The translations under genes were made by a program, and so were the position numbers. From an uncultured Gemmatimonadota bacterium (lineage in GTDB: Bacteria > Gemmatimonadota > Gemmatimonadetes > Gemmatimonadales > Gemmatimonadaceae), in contig CAMLIT010000038.1 of the NCBI GenBank assembly GCA_946480295.1, positions 1 to 32,906 on the forward strand: a stretch of 32,906 bases of DNA, read 5' to 3'. Below are positions 1-7,131 of the stretch, piece after piece (positions within the stretch are counted from its first letter, which is position 1; each line of letters begins with the position of its first letter). Below the pieces are notes generated by a model. It worked only from the letters and a program-made list of their open reading frames with translations. It made no database searches and had not been told where the DNA came from.

Positions 1-463
1 CGTAGTACTCGCACTGCACCGGGATGAGGAGAGCGTCGGCGGCCGCGAGCATGTTCAGCGTGATGAGGCCGAGGGATGGCGGGCAGTCGATGAGGACGAA
101 GTCGTACTGGCTCCGGATGGGCTGCACCGCGTTGCGCATGGCGCGATCGCGCTGCGGGTGATCGACGATCTCGACCTCGGCGCCAGCGAGGTCCGGCGTG
201 GCGGGTACGACGTCGAGGTGCTTGAACTGGACCTCGCGGATGATCGCGTCGGAGATCGGGATCTCGCCGAGGAGGGCGTCGTAGACGGTGGGGCCGAGCT
301 GCTCGCGGGTGAGGCCGATGCCGCTGGTCGCGTTCCCCTGGGGGTCGCCGTCGATGAGCAGGGTTCGCTGCTCGGCGACGGCGAGGCTGGCGGCGAGATT
401 GACGGCGGTGGTGGTCTTTCCGACGCCGCCCTTCTGGTTGGCGATTGCGATGATCCGAGCCAC
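1..463 (-). CDS. parA: ParA/Soj family chromosome-partitioning ATPase (3' part outside window)
   Basis: This is the N-terminal part (about 154 residues) of a ParA-type ATPase, which works with ParB bound to parS in origin segregation. The sequence begins MARIIAIANQKGGVGKTT, giving the deviant Walker A motif at residues 11-18. Walker A-prime (LLIDGDPQGNATSG) and Walker B (YDFVLIDCPPSLG) follow, and the frame runs off the window edge in VQCEYY, a typical ParA stretch. The start is a GTG at 461-463 chosen because the conserved N-terminus begins there; no strong Shine-Dalgarno is seen. parB would be expected just outside the window. A palindrome resembling parS lies 180 bp upstream, which supports a chromosomal ParA over other MinD-like ATPases. 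Family assignment is confident; the chromosomal role is inferred. Confidence 0.93.
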   Translation of the reverse strand, partial: MARIIAIANQKGGVGKTTTAVNLAASLAVAEQRTLLIDGDPQGNATSGIGLTREQLGPTVYDALLGEIPISDAIIREVQFKHLDVVPATPDLAGAEVEIVDHPQRDRAMRNAVQPIRSQYDFVLIDCPPSLGLITLNMLAAADALLIPVQCEYY

Positions 464-643
464 GAGAGCGGGGAAGCTGGTCAGGTGCGCCGAGTCCCGA
501 GGAGGGCGGAAGGGGCGCTGGATGCGAGGGCGCGCGCGGCCGCTCGACGGGGACGAAGATAGCGCGGGATGCCGTGTGGGACGAGGGACCGAGGCGGAGA
601 AGCCGGCCGAAAGCGGTGCCGGGAGGTGATCCTCGGACCTGAG

Positions 644-661
644 ATGTGCCACGTGGCACAT
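644..661. promoter_or_regulatory. Candidate parS site (18-bp perfect palindrome)
   Basis: ATGTGCCACGTGGCACAT is a perfect 18-bp palindrome. It keeps the CACGTG core and the outer TGT/ACA of the widely conserved parS consensus TGTTTCACGTGAAACA, differing at two symmetric positions in each arm. It stands 180 bp upstream of parA. Many genomes carry parS sites close to parAB, so ParB binding is the best reading; an E-box-like operator for another regulator cannot be excluded. Confidence 0.55.
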
Positions 662-723
662 TTTTCCACAGGCTCTCCACAAAGCCTGGCAGTTATCTAC
701 GACCGGGATCCGTACTCTCCACA
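662..723 (+). promoter_or_regulatory. Cluster of DnaA-box-like 9-mers; possible origin element
   Basis: Next to the parS-like palindrome are TTTTCCACA at 662-670 (one mismatch to TTATCCACA), CTCTCCACA at 673-681 and 715-723 (two mismatches each) and TTATCTACG at 693-701 (two mismatches). All four read in the same direction. The local sequence is less GC-rich than its surroundings, but no clear AT-rich unwinding element is seen. The mnmG and parA neighbours are typical of bacterial origins. The evidence is suggestive only. Confidence 0.3.
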
Positions 724-843
724 CGAAGTCCACGAGAGCGATCTCGGACTCAGTCCCGGATCGAACGCGCCACCGCGCTCGGTCGGTTCTCACTCCGGGC
801 CCGATTCGCAGGACCCGATGAGCCGATCGCACAGGGCGGACAG

Positions 844-881
844 GCCGGCGCTGGCGCATTCACGTTCGCGCCAGCGCCGGC
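844..881. terminator. Strong hairpin after the SIMPL gene
   Basis: A 14-bp perfect stem (GCCGGCGCTGGCGC at 844-857 against 868-881) with a 10-nt loop begins 8 bp beyond the SIMPL stop codon. There is no T-tract on the minus strand after the stem, so it could stop transcription or protect the 3' end. Confidence 0.5.
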
Positions 882-889
882 GTTCTTAA

Positions 890-1627
890 CTACCTGGACG
901 GTCCGACGAACGCCCAGCGTGCCGAAACCGACGCCTGAACGGTGATCTCGCCCGGCTCCACCGGCGTCGGAGCCGCGGCCCCCGCAATGCCGGCGCGCGC
1001 GACCTGAAACTCGAACATCGGCCTCGGATAGCCGCCGGACTCGGTCAGCTCGAGCAGGTCTCCGATTCGGCCCCCGGCAGCGGTGGCGAGCGCTTCCGCA
1101 TCCGCGCGCGCGTTCGCCACGGCCTCGGCGAGCGCGCGCCGGCGCGCCTCGTCCGCCTTGGAGGACGTGAACTGGAGGGAGTTGATCTGGTTCGCACCCT
1201 TGGTCAACGCCGCGTCCACGACCGGCCCGACCTGATCGACCTGGTGCACCTCCACGCGTACGACGTTGCTCACCACGTATCCGGTCACACGCTGCTGGCC
1301 GCTGTCTTTGTCGTAGCGGGTCTCCGGGAACACGTTGTAGCCGACGGTCGAGATCTGATTGGAAGGCACGCCCAGCGCCTTCACCGCATCGATCACCGCC
1401 TGCTGCTTCCGGGCGTTCTCCCTCCCGGCCGCCGCCGCCGTGGCGCCCCGCGTCTGGACGCCGATCGCGATCGTCGCGCGGTCCGGGGTGACGCGAACCT
1501 CGCTCTGTGCCGACGTCACGATCTGCGGCCGCTGCTCCGCGCCCGTCCCGGTCCCCTGTGCCCGCGATACCAGCGGCGCGGCAACCAGCAGCAATGCCGA
1601 TCCCATCCAGCGAAATCTCGAACGCAC
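890..1627 (-). CDS. SIMPL (DUF541) domain periplasmic protein
   Basis: The 245-residue product has an N-terminal signal sequence (MRSRFRWMGSALLLVAAPLVSRAQ) with probable cleavage after RA or RAQ, followed by a SIMPL/DUF541 domain. Typical family features are visible: an early VTSAQSEVRVTPDRATIAIGVQTRG segment is preceded by a short linker, then YNVFPETRYDKDSGQQRVTGYVVSNVVRVEV, and a late Ala/Arg-rich helix (ARADAEALATAAGGRIGDLLELTESG). SIMPL proteins are exported, often form large assemblies and have no known enzymatic activity. The start is a GTG at 1625-1627 with GGAGGGG about 7 nt upstream. The gene sits alone between mnmG and parA, where rsmG is often found. Family call is confident; function is unknown. 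Confidence 0.88.
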   Translation of the reverse strand: MRSRFRWMGSALLLVAAPLVSRAQGTGTGAEQRPQIVTSAQSEVRVTPDRATIAIGVQTRGATAAAAGRENARKQQAVIDAVKALGVPSNQISTVGYNVFPETRYDKDSGQQRVTGYVVSNVVRVEVHQVDQVGPVVDAALTKGANQINSLQFTSSKADEARRRALAEAVANARADAEALATAAGGRIGDLLELTESGGYPRPMFEFQVARAGIAGAAAPTPVEPGEITVQASVSARWAFVGPSR

Positions 1628-1779
1628 GGATGCCCCTCCAGTGAGTGATTGAGACTGCTACACCTTCGATGCGACGTGGTGACGGGCCAGCATGACGATA
1701 GCGGACCTCGATGCGCCAAACCGGGCAGACGATCCCGCAGGCACTGTCACGTTTGTGATGTGGCATCGCCGGCCCGCGG

Positions 1780-1950
1780 AGCTCTCCACGAGGGTGAACA
1801 ACGGGAACATGGATGTCACGGATGAACGGCACGGATGAAGGCCACGGATGAACTCTAGCCAGCGAGATGGACGCCGCCGCCGCCGTTCCCAGGCGCCGGC
1901 TACCCATCCGGAGTATCCGTGCCCTCCGTCCAATCCGTGTCGCATGGGGG
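1780..1950. repeat. Dispersed intergenic repeat rich in CACGGATG / CATCCGTG
   Basis: Read on the plus strand, the left part carries three close copies of the CACGGATGAA-type word at 1817-1850 and the right part carries more relaxed versions of ATCCGTG (about 1913-1943) in opposite orientation. The whole can therefore fold as an imperfect inverted repeat. The same word set and arrangement recur at 11681-12184. No coding sense is seen; boundaries are approximate. Confidence 0.5.
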
Positions 1951-2002
1951 TAATCGCCTCCCGAGCGAGCGCCCAGCGCACGGCGAGAGTGGCCCGCCCG
2001 GA

Positions 2003-2043
2003 CGCGTCCCTCGTCCCTCGTCCCGCCTCCCGCCCCCCGCCCC
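2003..2043 (-). repeat. G-rich heptad repeat (six units) abutting the mnmG stop codon
   Basis: On the minus strand, starting immediately after the mnmG TAG, six 7-nt units follow each other: GGGGCGG, GGGGCGG, GAGGCGG, GACGAGG, GACGAGG and GACGCG. In another register this is GGG plus four bases repeated, so four or more GGG runs are spaced for a G-quadruplex in the transcript. Related shorter arrays lie at 578, 11637, 12191 and 31231. Confidence 0.7.
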
Positions 2044-3972
2044 CTACCCCACCCGGCTCCGCTTCTGCACCTCGATCACCAGGTTCTGCAGGTCCGTGGG
2101 GCTCACGCCCGGGATCCGCGACGCCTGCGCCAGGGAGAGCGGTTGGAGTGCCGACAGCTTCTGCCGCGCCTCGAACGACAACGACCGCATCTCCGCGTAC
2201 GGCAGGTCCGCCGTCAGGGGGAACTGTCCCATGCGGCGCAGCTTCTCCGCCTGGTCGCGCTCGCGCGCGAAGTAGCCGGCGTACTTCAGCTCCAGCTCCG
2301 TCGTCACGACCGCGTCGGGCGCGAGCGACTCGCCGATTCCCGCGGCGCGCAGCAGCTCTCGCAGGGATACGCCCTGGCGCTTCGCCACCTCGGCGATGCG
2401 CACGGCGTGCGGCAGCTCGGAGCTCTCGGCTCGCGCCAGCAGCGGCGCCGCGGCGTCCGGCGCGATGCTCGTCGACTCGGCGAGGCGCCGCGCCTCCTCC
2501 TCGTCGGCGAAGCGGCGCTCGATCGCGGCGAGCTCGCGATCGTCGTACAGCCCGAGCTCCCGCCCCATCGGCGCCAGCCGCCGCAGGGCGTTGTCCTGCC
2601 GCACGGTGAGGCGAAACTCCGAGCGGGAGGTGAAGAGGCGGTACGGCTCGTCCACGCCGCGGGTCACGAGATCGTCGACGAGCACGCCGATGTAGGAGCT
2701 CTCGCGGCCGAGGACGAGCGACGGCCGCCCCTGCACCCACAGCGCGGCATTGACCCCGGCGACGACGCCCTGCCCCGCCGCCTCCTCGTAGCCGGTCGTG
2801 CCGTTGATCTGGCCGGCGAGGTACAGGCCGCGCATCGCCTTCACGCCTAACGATGCATCGAGCTGCGTCGGCGCGTAGTAGTCGTACTCGATCGCGTAGC
2901 CCGCGCGCGTCATCCGCACGCCCTCGAGGCCCGGGATGGTGCGCAGCACCGCCATCTGCACGTCGGCGGGGAGCGACGTGGAGAGGCCGTTCACGTACAG
3001 CTCGTGGGTGTCGTGCCCCTCCGGCTCGAGGAAGATCTGGTGCCGCTCGGCCGTCGGGAACTTCACGATCTTGTCCTCGACCGACGGGCAGTAGCGCGGC
3101 CCGCGCGACGCGATCGCGCCGCCGTACATCGCCGACTTCCCGATGTTCTCCTGGATGACGCCCTTCCCCGCCTCGCCGAGCCAGGTGATCCAGCAGGGAA
3201 GCTGCCGAGGGTGGCGCGTCGCACCGTCGTGCCGGCGCGGCTCGCTCCAGAAGTGCGACCACGAGTAGTCGAACTGCTCGATCTCGCTCTCCTGCCGCTC
3301 GAGTCGCGCGACGTCCACCGAGCGCCCGTCGATGCGCGGCGGGGTGCCGGTCTTGAAGCGCGACACCTCGAGTCCGAGGCGCTCGAGCTGCTCGGCCAGG
3401 TGCACCGTCGCCGACTCGCCGGCGCGCCCGCCCGAGAAGTGGGTGGTCGTGCCGATGTGGATCCGGCCGCGAAGGAAGGTGCCGGTGGTGATCACGACGG
3501 CGCGCGCGCCGAAGCGGCGCCCCTCGAGCGTCTCCACCCCGAGCACCTCGCCCCCCTCCTCGTCGAGGAGCAGACGGCCGACGGTCCCCTGGATGGTCTG
3601 CAGGGTCGGATGCTCCTCGAGCAGCGAGCGAACGGCCCGACGGTACAGGCCGCGATCGCACTGGGCGCGCGGCGCCCACACGGCGGGTCCCTTGCTGCGG
3701 TTCAGCATCCGGAACTGGAGCATGGCCAGGTCCGTCGCCCGGGCCATGATGCCGCCGAGCGCATCGACCTCGCGCACGACCGTGCCCTTCGCCACGCCGC
3801 CGATCGCCGGATTGCACGACATCTGGCCGATGGTCTCGAGCGCGCTCGTGACCACGGCGACCCTGGCGCCGAGCCGCGCGGCGGCGACGGCCGCCTCGGT
3901 GCCGGCGTGGCCGGCGCCGACGACCACGACGTCGAAATCGGCTTCGGTGGCGCGAACGGAGGGTGCGGTCAT
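2044..3972 (-). CDS. mnmG: tRNA uridine-5-carboxymethylaminomethyl modification enzyme MnmG (GidA)
   Basis: MnmG binds FAD and, with MnmE, builds the cmnm5 group on wobble U34 of certain tRNAs. The product is 642 residues, normal for the family. Visible landmarks are the FAD-binding [20 protein letters not shown] near the N-terminus, the signature [48 protein letters not shown], the second dinucleotide-binding segment [20 protein letters not shown] and a C-terminal helical domain ending [19 protein letters not shown]. The ATG at 3970-3972 is preferred over an upstream in-frame start at 3996. There is no clear Shine-Dalgarno; a TAGCTT sequence ends 7 nt before the ATG, so a leaderless message is possible. 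No rsmG follows. Confidence 0.97.
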   Translation of the reverse strand: MTAPSVRATEADFDVVVVGAGHAGTEAAVAAARLGARVAVVTSALETIGQMSCNPAIGGVAKGTVVREVDALGGIMARATDLAMLQFRMLNRSKGPAVWAPRAQCDRGLYRRAVRSLLEEHPTLQTIQGTVGRLLLDEEGGEVLGVETLEGRRFGARAVVITTGTFLRGRIHIGTTTHFSGGRAGESATVHLAEQLERLGLEVSRFKTGTPPRIDGRSVDVARLERQESEIEQFDYSWSHFWSEPRRHDGATRHPRQLPCWITWLGEAGKGVIQENIGKSAMYGGAIASRGPRYCPSVEDKIVKFPTAERHQIFLEPEGHDTHELYVNGLSTSLPADVQMAVLRTIPGLEGVRMTRAGYAIEYDYYAPTQLDASLGVKAMRGLYLAGQINGTTGYEEAAGQGVVAGVNAALWVQGRPSLVLGRESSYIGVLVDDLVTRGVDEPYRLFTSRSEFRLTVRQDNALRRLAPMGRELGLYDDRELAAIERRFADEEEARRLAESTSIAPDAAAPLLARAESSELPHAVRIAEVAKRQGVSLRELLRAAGIGESLAPDAVVTTELELKYAGYFARERDQAEKLRRMGQFPLTADLPYAEMRSLSFEARQKLSALQPLSLAQASRIPGVSPTDLQNLVIEVQKRSRVG

Positions 3973-4048
3973 CGTGCGAAAGCTAGAGCGCCCCACGCAC
4001 GCGGGGGAGCGGCGCGGCGGGGGCGGGGGGCGACATCGCCGGCGGCGG

Positions 4049-4054
4049 TATATT
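4049..4054 (+). promoter_or_regulatory. Candidate -10 element (TATATT) for the 4086 gene
   Basis: TATATT stands out in surrounding GC-rich DNA 31 nt before the ATG at 4086. No recognisable -35 hexamer lies 16-18 bp upstream. Similar TATNYT words precede several other genes in the window. Confidence 0.35.
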
Positions 4055-4085
4055 TGCCGGCATCACCACCGCGACGGGATGCACC

Positions 4086-4391
4086 ATGCCACTATCCGTA
4101 CCTGATGGAGCGCCGACGCTCTTCCTGCGCCGCGAGGCATACGAGCGCAGCGGCCTGAGCCGGGTTACCATCGACGAACGCCTCGGGCTCACCGCGGACG
4201 AGTTCCGCGTGGAGGGAGATCTCGTCGCGATCGGGCCGATCTACGAGGAGGACGCGCTCCAGGACGTGATCGCCGAGCTGGAGTCGCTGGGGCTCGCCTA
4301 CTTCGACGACTTCTTCGAGCTCACCGGCAACTGGCCGCAGTGGCTCGTGCTGCACGCCTCGGCGAACACGAGGCTCAACTCTTCTTCGTGA
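4086..4391 (+). CDS. Small conserved-looking hypothetical protein
   Basis: The product is 101 residues, soluble and acidic, without signal peptide or membrane segment. The first half reads LFLRREAYERSGLSRVTIDERLGLTADEFRVEGDLVAIGPIYEEDALQDVI in short helices and strands, and the second half has FDDFFELTGNWPQWLVLHA. I do not recognise a family. Coding support comes from a TATATT sequence upstream, a GC-rich third-position pattern and a non-random composition. The last 17 bp overlap the convergent zinc-ribbon gene tail to tail. The N-terminus might hold a helix-turn-helix-like segment (SGLSRVTIDERLGLTADEF), but this is weak. Confidence 0.7.
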   Translation: MPLSVPDGAPTLFLRREAYERSGLSRVTIDERLGLTADEFRVEGDLVAIGPIYEEDALQDVIAELESLGLAYFDDFFELTGNWPQWLVLHASANTRLNSSS

Positions 4392-4647
4392 GCTCCTTCG
4401 GAGCGGCGGTCGGGGTGAGCGGGCCCGCTCGCAGCAGCCCGTGCCACCCGCAATCGTAGCACCAGCTCGTCCGGAAGCGCGGAAGCAGGAAATTCCAGAC
4501 GGGGGACTTCACGCGGATGGTGACCGCGTTGCACTCCGGACAGCGATCCCCGTCCGGCAGGAGGACGAGGAAGAACACCGTGGCCGCGATCGCGCGCAGG
4601 ATGAAGAAGCCGACGAAGATGCACGCGAAGATCACTGCGTCCGACAT
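4375..4647 (-). CDS. Small membrane-anchored zinc-ribbon protein
   Basis: The 90-residue product has one N-terminal transmembrane segment (about residues 4-27, AVIFACIFVGFFILRAIAATVFFLVLL), then two CxxC pairs, CPECN and CYDCGW, that form a likely zinc ribbon. The tail is basic. The ATG at 4645-4647 has GAGGTG 7 nt upstream. It lies 11 bp downstream of the OB-fold membrane gene and reads in the same direction, so it is probably the last gene of a three-gene unit starting at 6058. Its 3' end overlaps the convergent gene at 4086-4391 by 17 bp. Function is unknown. Confidence 0.75.
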   Translation of the reverse strand: MSDAVIFACIFVGFFILRAIAATVFFLVLLPDGDRCPECNAVTIRVKSPVWNFLLPRFRTSWCYDCGWHGLLRAGPLTPTAAPKELTKKS

Positions 4648-4658
4648 GAGGCTCACCT

Positions 4659-5189
4659 CTATAGTCGCTGCTCGACCTGGTGCCACGGCTCGACGTAGGC
4701 AACGTCGTCCTCGATTCGATCGATGACCACGTCGGCTCCGATGCCGACGCTCTCTTCGCCCACGCTCCGCGCCCGCACGACGCGGCGTGCCGAGTCGACT
4801 TCGAATTCGATCTCCCCTTCCTCGCCGGCGCCGATCGGCCGGACCACCTGCGCGAGCTGCCCCTGGAGCGCGTAGCGCGGATCGATGGCATCGAACGCGG
4901 GGACGACGCGCGCCGACCGCGAAACCACCCAGACCGCCAGCGCCGCCGCGACGAGGCCGCAGAGGATCGCGATGACCACCGCCGTCCCGGTCGCGAGCCC
5001 GACCCGGGTCAGGAGGTAGCCGAGCAGGCCGAAAACGAGGGCGAAGGCCGCGATCGCGGGGTTCGCGAGCCGCACGCTGATCGCGTTCCCCTCGCTGGGG
5101 TGCGCGCCCGGGCGCTCGACTCCGAACATCATGACGCGAACACCGAGAAAGAGTCCGACGATCAGGCTGGCAATGAAGACGACTGTCAT
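4659..5189 (-). CDS. Membrane protein with C-terminal OB-fold-like domain (NfeD/YqiJ-like)
   Basis: The 176-residue product has an N-terminal hydrophobic segment (residues 2-20) and two more around 47-90 (ANPAIAAFALVFGLLGYLLT and TGTAVVIAILCGLVAAALAVWVV). A soluble domain follows, with LQGQLAQVVRPIGAGEEGEIEFEV and VGIGADVVIDRIEDDVAYVEPW, the short strand pattern of the OB domain in NfeD and YqiJ proteins. NfeD-type proteins usually accompany membrane stomatin/flotillin homologues; none is seen here. Start codon and the upstream stop overlap as ATGA (5186-5189), so translation is coupled to the dienelactone-hydrolase gene. The NfeD link is by domain architecture only. Confidence 0.7.
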   Translation of the reverse strand: MTVVFIASLIVGLFLGVRVMMFGVERPGAHPSEGNAISVRLANPAIAAFALVFGLLGYLLTRVGLATGTAVVIAILCGLVAAALAVWVVSRSARVVPAFDAIDPRYALQGQLAQVVRPIGAGEEGEIEFEVDSARRVVRARSVGEESVGIGADVVIDRIEDDVAYVEPWHQVEQRL

Positions 5190-6058
5190 GCTCCGAGGTG
5201 CGAGCGGAAGAAGGAGATCGTGAGAGGCCAAGCCTCCCGACTGGCATCGAGGTTCGCGGGCGAGACTTCCTGAGCACGAAGGAAGCCATGGCCCGCCCCG
5301 CGGAAGACGTGTGGGTCGTAGCTCTTCCCCATCGCCTTCATCGCGGAGTCCGCGGGCGGGATGGTGGCGTCGACCCGGGCATCGTTTCCGCCGTAGAGCC
5401 CGAGGACGGGAACCCGCACGCGGGTGAGCGCACTCGTGGCCGGAGAGGTGCCGTAGTACACGACGGCGGCGCCGAGGCCCTGGGGTGATTCGACGGCGTG
5501 GGCGAAGGAGATCCCACCGCCCCAGCAGAAGCCGACGATGCCGTAGCGGGGGAGCGCGGCCGGCAGCGCCATGGCGTAGCGCGCGGCAGCCTGAAGGTCG
5601 CGCTGCACCTCGGCGGGCTGGAGCCCGGCGATCAGCCGGCGTGCTTCGTCGAAGGAGAGGGTGTCGCCCTGTCGCGTACCCTTGCCGGTGAGGAGGTCGG
5701 GCGCGATGGCGATGTAGCCCTCGGCCGCGAGCTGGTCGGCCACGCCGCGTACCCACGTCGAGAGGCCGAAGATCTCGTGCACGACGACCACGACGGGCGC
5801 GCGCGTCGACCGCTCGGGGTAGACCACGTACGCGTGCAGGCTGTCCGGAGAGCCGGCGGCGATCGTGACCCACTCGCCGTGCCGTGGGGAGTGGGCGAGC
5901 CGCTCGGCCACCGTGGCCTCGCCGGCGGGGAGGCCTGCACTGCCCTGCTGTCCGACGACTTCGCCCGCGGCATCGCGGGTGGGCGTGGCCGGCTCGATGC
6001 GCCGCACCGTGCAGGCGGCGAGACCGGCGAGCAGCACGAAGTAGAGACGAGTACGCAT
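5186..6058 (-). CDS. Dienelactone hydrolase family lipoprotein
   Basis: The 290-residue product starts MRTRLYFVLLAGLAACTV, a lipoprotein signal with lipobox LAAC (Cys16). The alpha/beta-hydrolase domain shows VVVVVHEIFGLSTWVR (about 90-104), the nucleophile elbow GFCWGGG with Cys178, Asp226 in YGGNDARVD and His257 in GAGHGF. The spacings 48 and 31 equal those of the Cys123-Asp171-His202 triad known for Pseudomonas dienelactone hydrolase, so the catalytic machinery looks intact. The lipid anchor puts it in the envelope, unlike the classic cytosolic enzyme, so the substrate is probably different. It heads a coupled unit with the two membrane-protein genes downstream. Confidence 0.88.
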   Translation of the reverse strand: MRTRLYFVLLAGLAACTVRRIEPATPTRDAAGEVVGQQGSAGLPAGEATVAERLAHSPRHGEWVTIAAGSPDSLHAYVVYPERSTRAPVVVVVHEIFGLSTWVRGVADQLAAEGYIAIAPDLLTGKGTRQGDTLSFDEARRLIAGLQPAEVQRDLQAAARYAMALPAALPRYGIVGFCWGGGISFAHAVESPQGLGAAVVYYGTSPATSALTRVRVPVLGLYGGNDARVDATIPPADSAMKAMGKSYDPHVFRGAGHGFLRAQEVSPANLDASREAWPLTISFFRSHLGA

Positions 6059-6112
6059 CGCGGACTCCTCCGGCGTGAGGGGTGAGGAGAATGCGCGATA
6101 CCGTGGCTCAGA

Positions 6113-7102
6113 TCAAGCGCTATCGAGCTCGCCGGCGAGGAAATCGAGCACGCGCCACTCGGCGTAGTAGAACGGGCGCCAGGGCACGCGTCCGGCGACG
6201 AAGCCGACGTGTCCTCCCCTCTTCGTGAACTCCGGGTGCAGGAAGGGGTTCTCGCGGGCTACGGCGCGGACCTCGTCGAGGACTTCGGGCGGGAGGAAGG
6301 GATCGTCGCTCGAGCTGAGAAGCAGCGTGGGCCGCCGTATTCGGTGCAACCAACCGAGGGCGCTGGAGTGCGTGTAGTAGTCGAGCGCGTCGCGGAAGCC
6401 GTGCACCGGCGCGGTCACGGCATCGTCGAACTGGAAGATCGTGCGCGAGCGCCGGAGCGCCTCGGGGTCGAACAGGTCCGGGTAGCGCGCCAGCTTCTCC
6501 AACGCCTTGCGGCGCAAGCTGCCGACGAAGTTGGCCTCGTAGACGCGCGAGAAGCCCTGGGAGATGAAGCGTGCGCCGCGGGCGAGATCGAAGGGCACGG
6601 ACACCGCGGCCGCGGCGCGGATCCGTTCGGGCACGCGGTCGCCCAGCTCGCCGAGCCACTTGAGGAGCACGTTGCCGCCGAGCGAGACGCCGGCCATGCC
6701 GATCGGCGCGTCGGGATGATCCTCGAGAACGCGGCTCACGGCGAAGGCCACGTCGGTCGTCTCGCCGGAGTGATAGAAGCGGCGGGCCCGGTTGGGGACG
6801 GAGCCGCAGCCGCGAAAGAGCAGGAGGTCGGCGCCCCACCCGCGGACGCGCGCCTGCTCGAACAGCCCACCGACGTAGTGGGAGCGCACCGTTCCTTCGA
6901 GACCGTGTAGAAGGAAGAGACGCGGCCGGTCGGGGGGTGCGTCGAGCCGGTGCAGCTCTAGCTCGTCGCCGTCCGGCGTGCGGAGCACCTCGACGCGGGT
7001 GGGCAGCGGCGGCTTCCGTCGGAAGAACTTGCCCCAGAGCGTCTGGAGGTGGCGGCCCGGTACCCACCACGCCGGCCTGTAGGTATACTCGCTTCGACGC
7101 AC
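6113..7102 (-). CDS. YheT-family alpha/beta hydrolase
   Basis: The 329-residue product matches the YheT/ABHD1-3 hydrolase family: N-terminal PGRHLQTLWGKFFRR, then LFLLHGLEGTVRSHYV (oxyanion region), the family hallmark FRGCG and the nucleophile elbow GVSLGGN with Ser140. Asp267 (SSSDDPFL) and His298 (GGHVGF) complete the probable triad. Family members are esterase or lipase-like; the bacterial substrate is generally unknown. The start is a GTG at 7100-7102, read divergently from the gene at 7132 with 29 bp between. The gene stands apart from the trio downstream by 54 bp. Confidence 0.88.
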   Translation of the reverse strand: MRRSEYTYRPAWWVPGRHLQTLWGKFFRRKPPLPTRVEVLRTPDGDELELHRLDAPPDRPRLFLLHGLEGTVRSHYVGGLFEQARVRGWGADLLLFRGCGSVPNRARRFYHSGETTDVAFAVSRVLEDHPDAPIGMAGVSLGGNVLLKWLGELGDRVPERIRAAAAVSVPFDLARGARFISQGFSRVYEANFVGSLRRKALEKLARYPDLFDPEALRRSRTIFQFDDAVTAPVHGFRDALDYYTHSSALGWLHRIRRPTLLLSSSDDPFLPPEVLDEVRAVARENPFLHPEFTKRGGHVGFVAGRVPWRPFYYAEWRVLDFLAGELDSA

Positions 7103-7131
7103 GTGGCACGGATAACAGCGGCGGACCAGGA

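Larger units (their letters stand above)
464..889. other. Non-coding gap between parA and the SIMPL gene
   Basis: This 426-bp gap holds no convincing gene; the short open frames here are GC-driven. It contains a GGGACGA-type heptad pair at 578-594, a TATCTT sequence on the minus strand at 556-561 that could be a parA -10 element, the parS-like palindrome at 644-661, DnaA-box-like 9-mers at 662-723 and a strong hairpin at 844-881. Confidence 0.7.
1628..2043. other. Repeat-bearing gap between mnmG and the SIMPL gene
   Basis: No gene is supported in these 416 bp. Next to the mnmG stop lies a six-unit G-rich heptad array (2003-2043, sense to mnmG). From about 1780 to 1950 lies a degenerate element full of CACGGAT and ATCCGTG words, related to the tandem units at 11681-12184. 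Confidence 0.7.

Noticed and set aside
1746..1757. TCACGTTTGTGA as a second CRP/Rex-type site
   Set aside because: Only four-base arms and not matching the full consensus; expected by chance.
1658..3817. 719-codon minus-strand frame overlapping mnmG
   Set aside because: Same strand but another frame than mnmG; Arg/Gly-rich shadow that also runs through the intergenic repeat.
7097..7110. CACGTGGCAC as a second parS site
   Set aside because: Matches only one half of the palindrome at 644-661 and lies over the yheT start codon.
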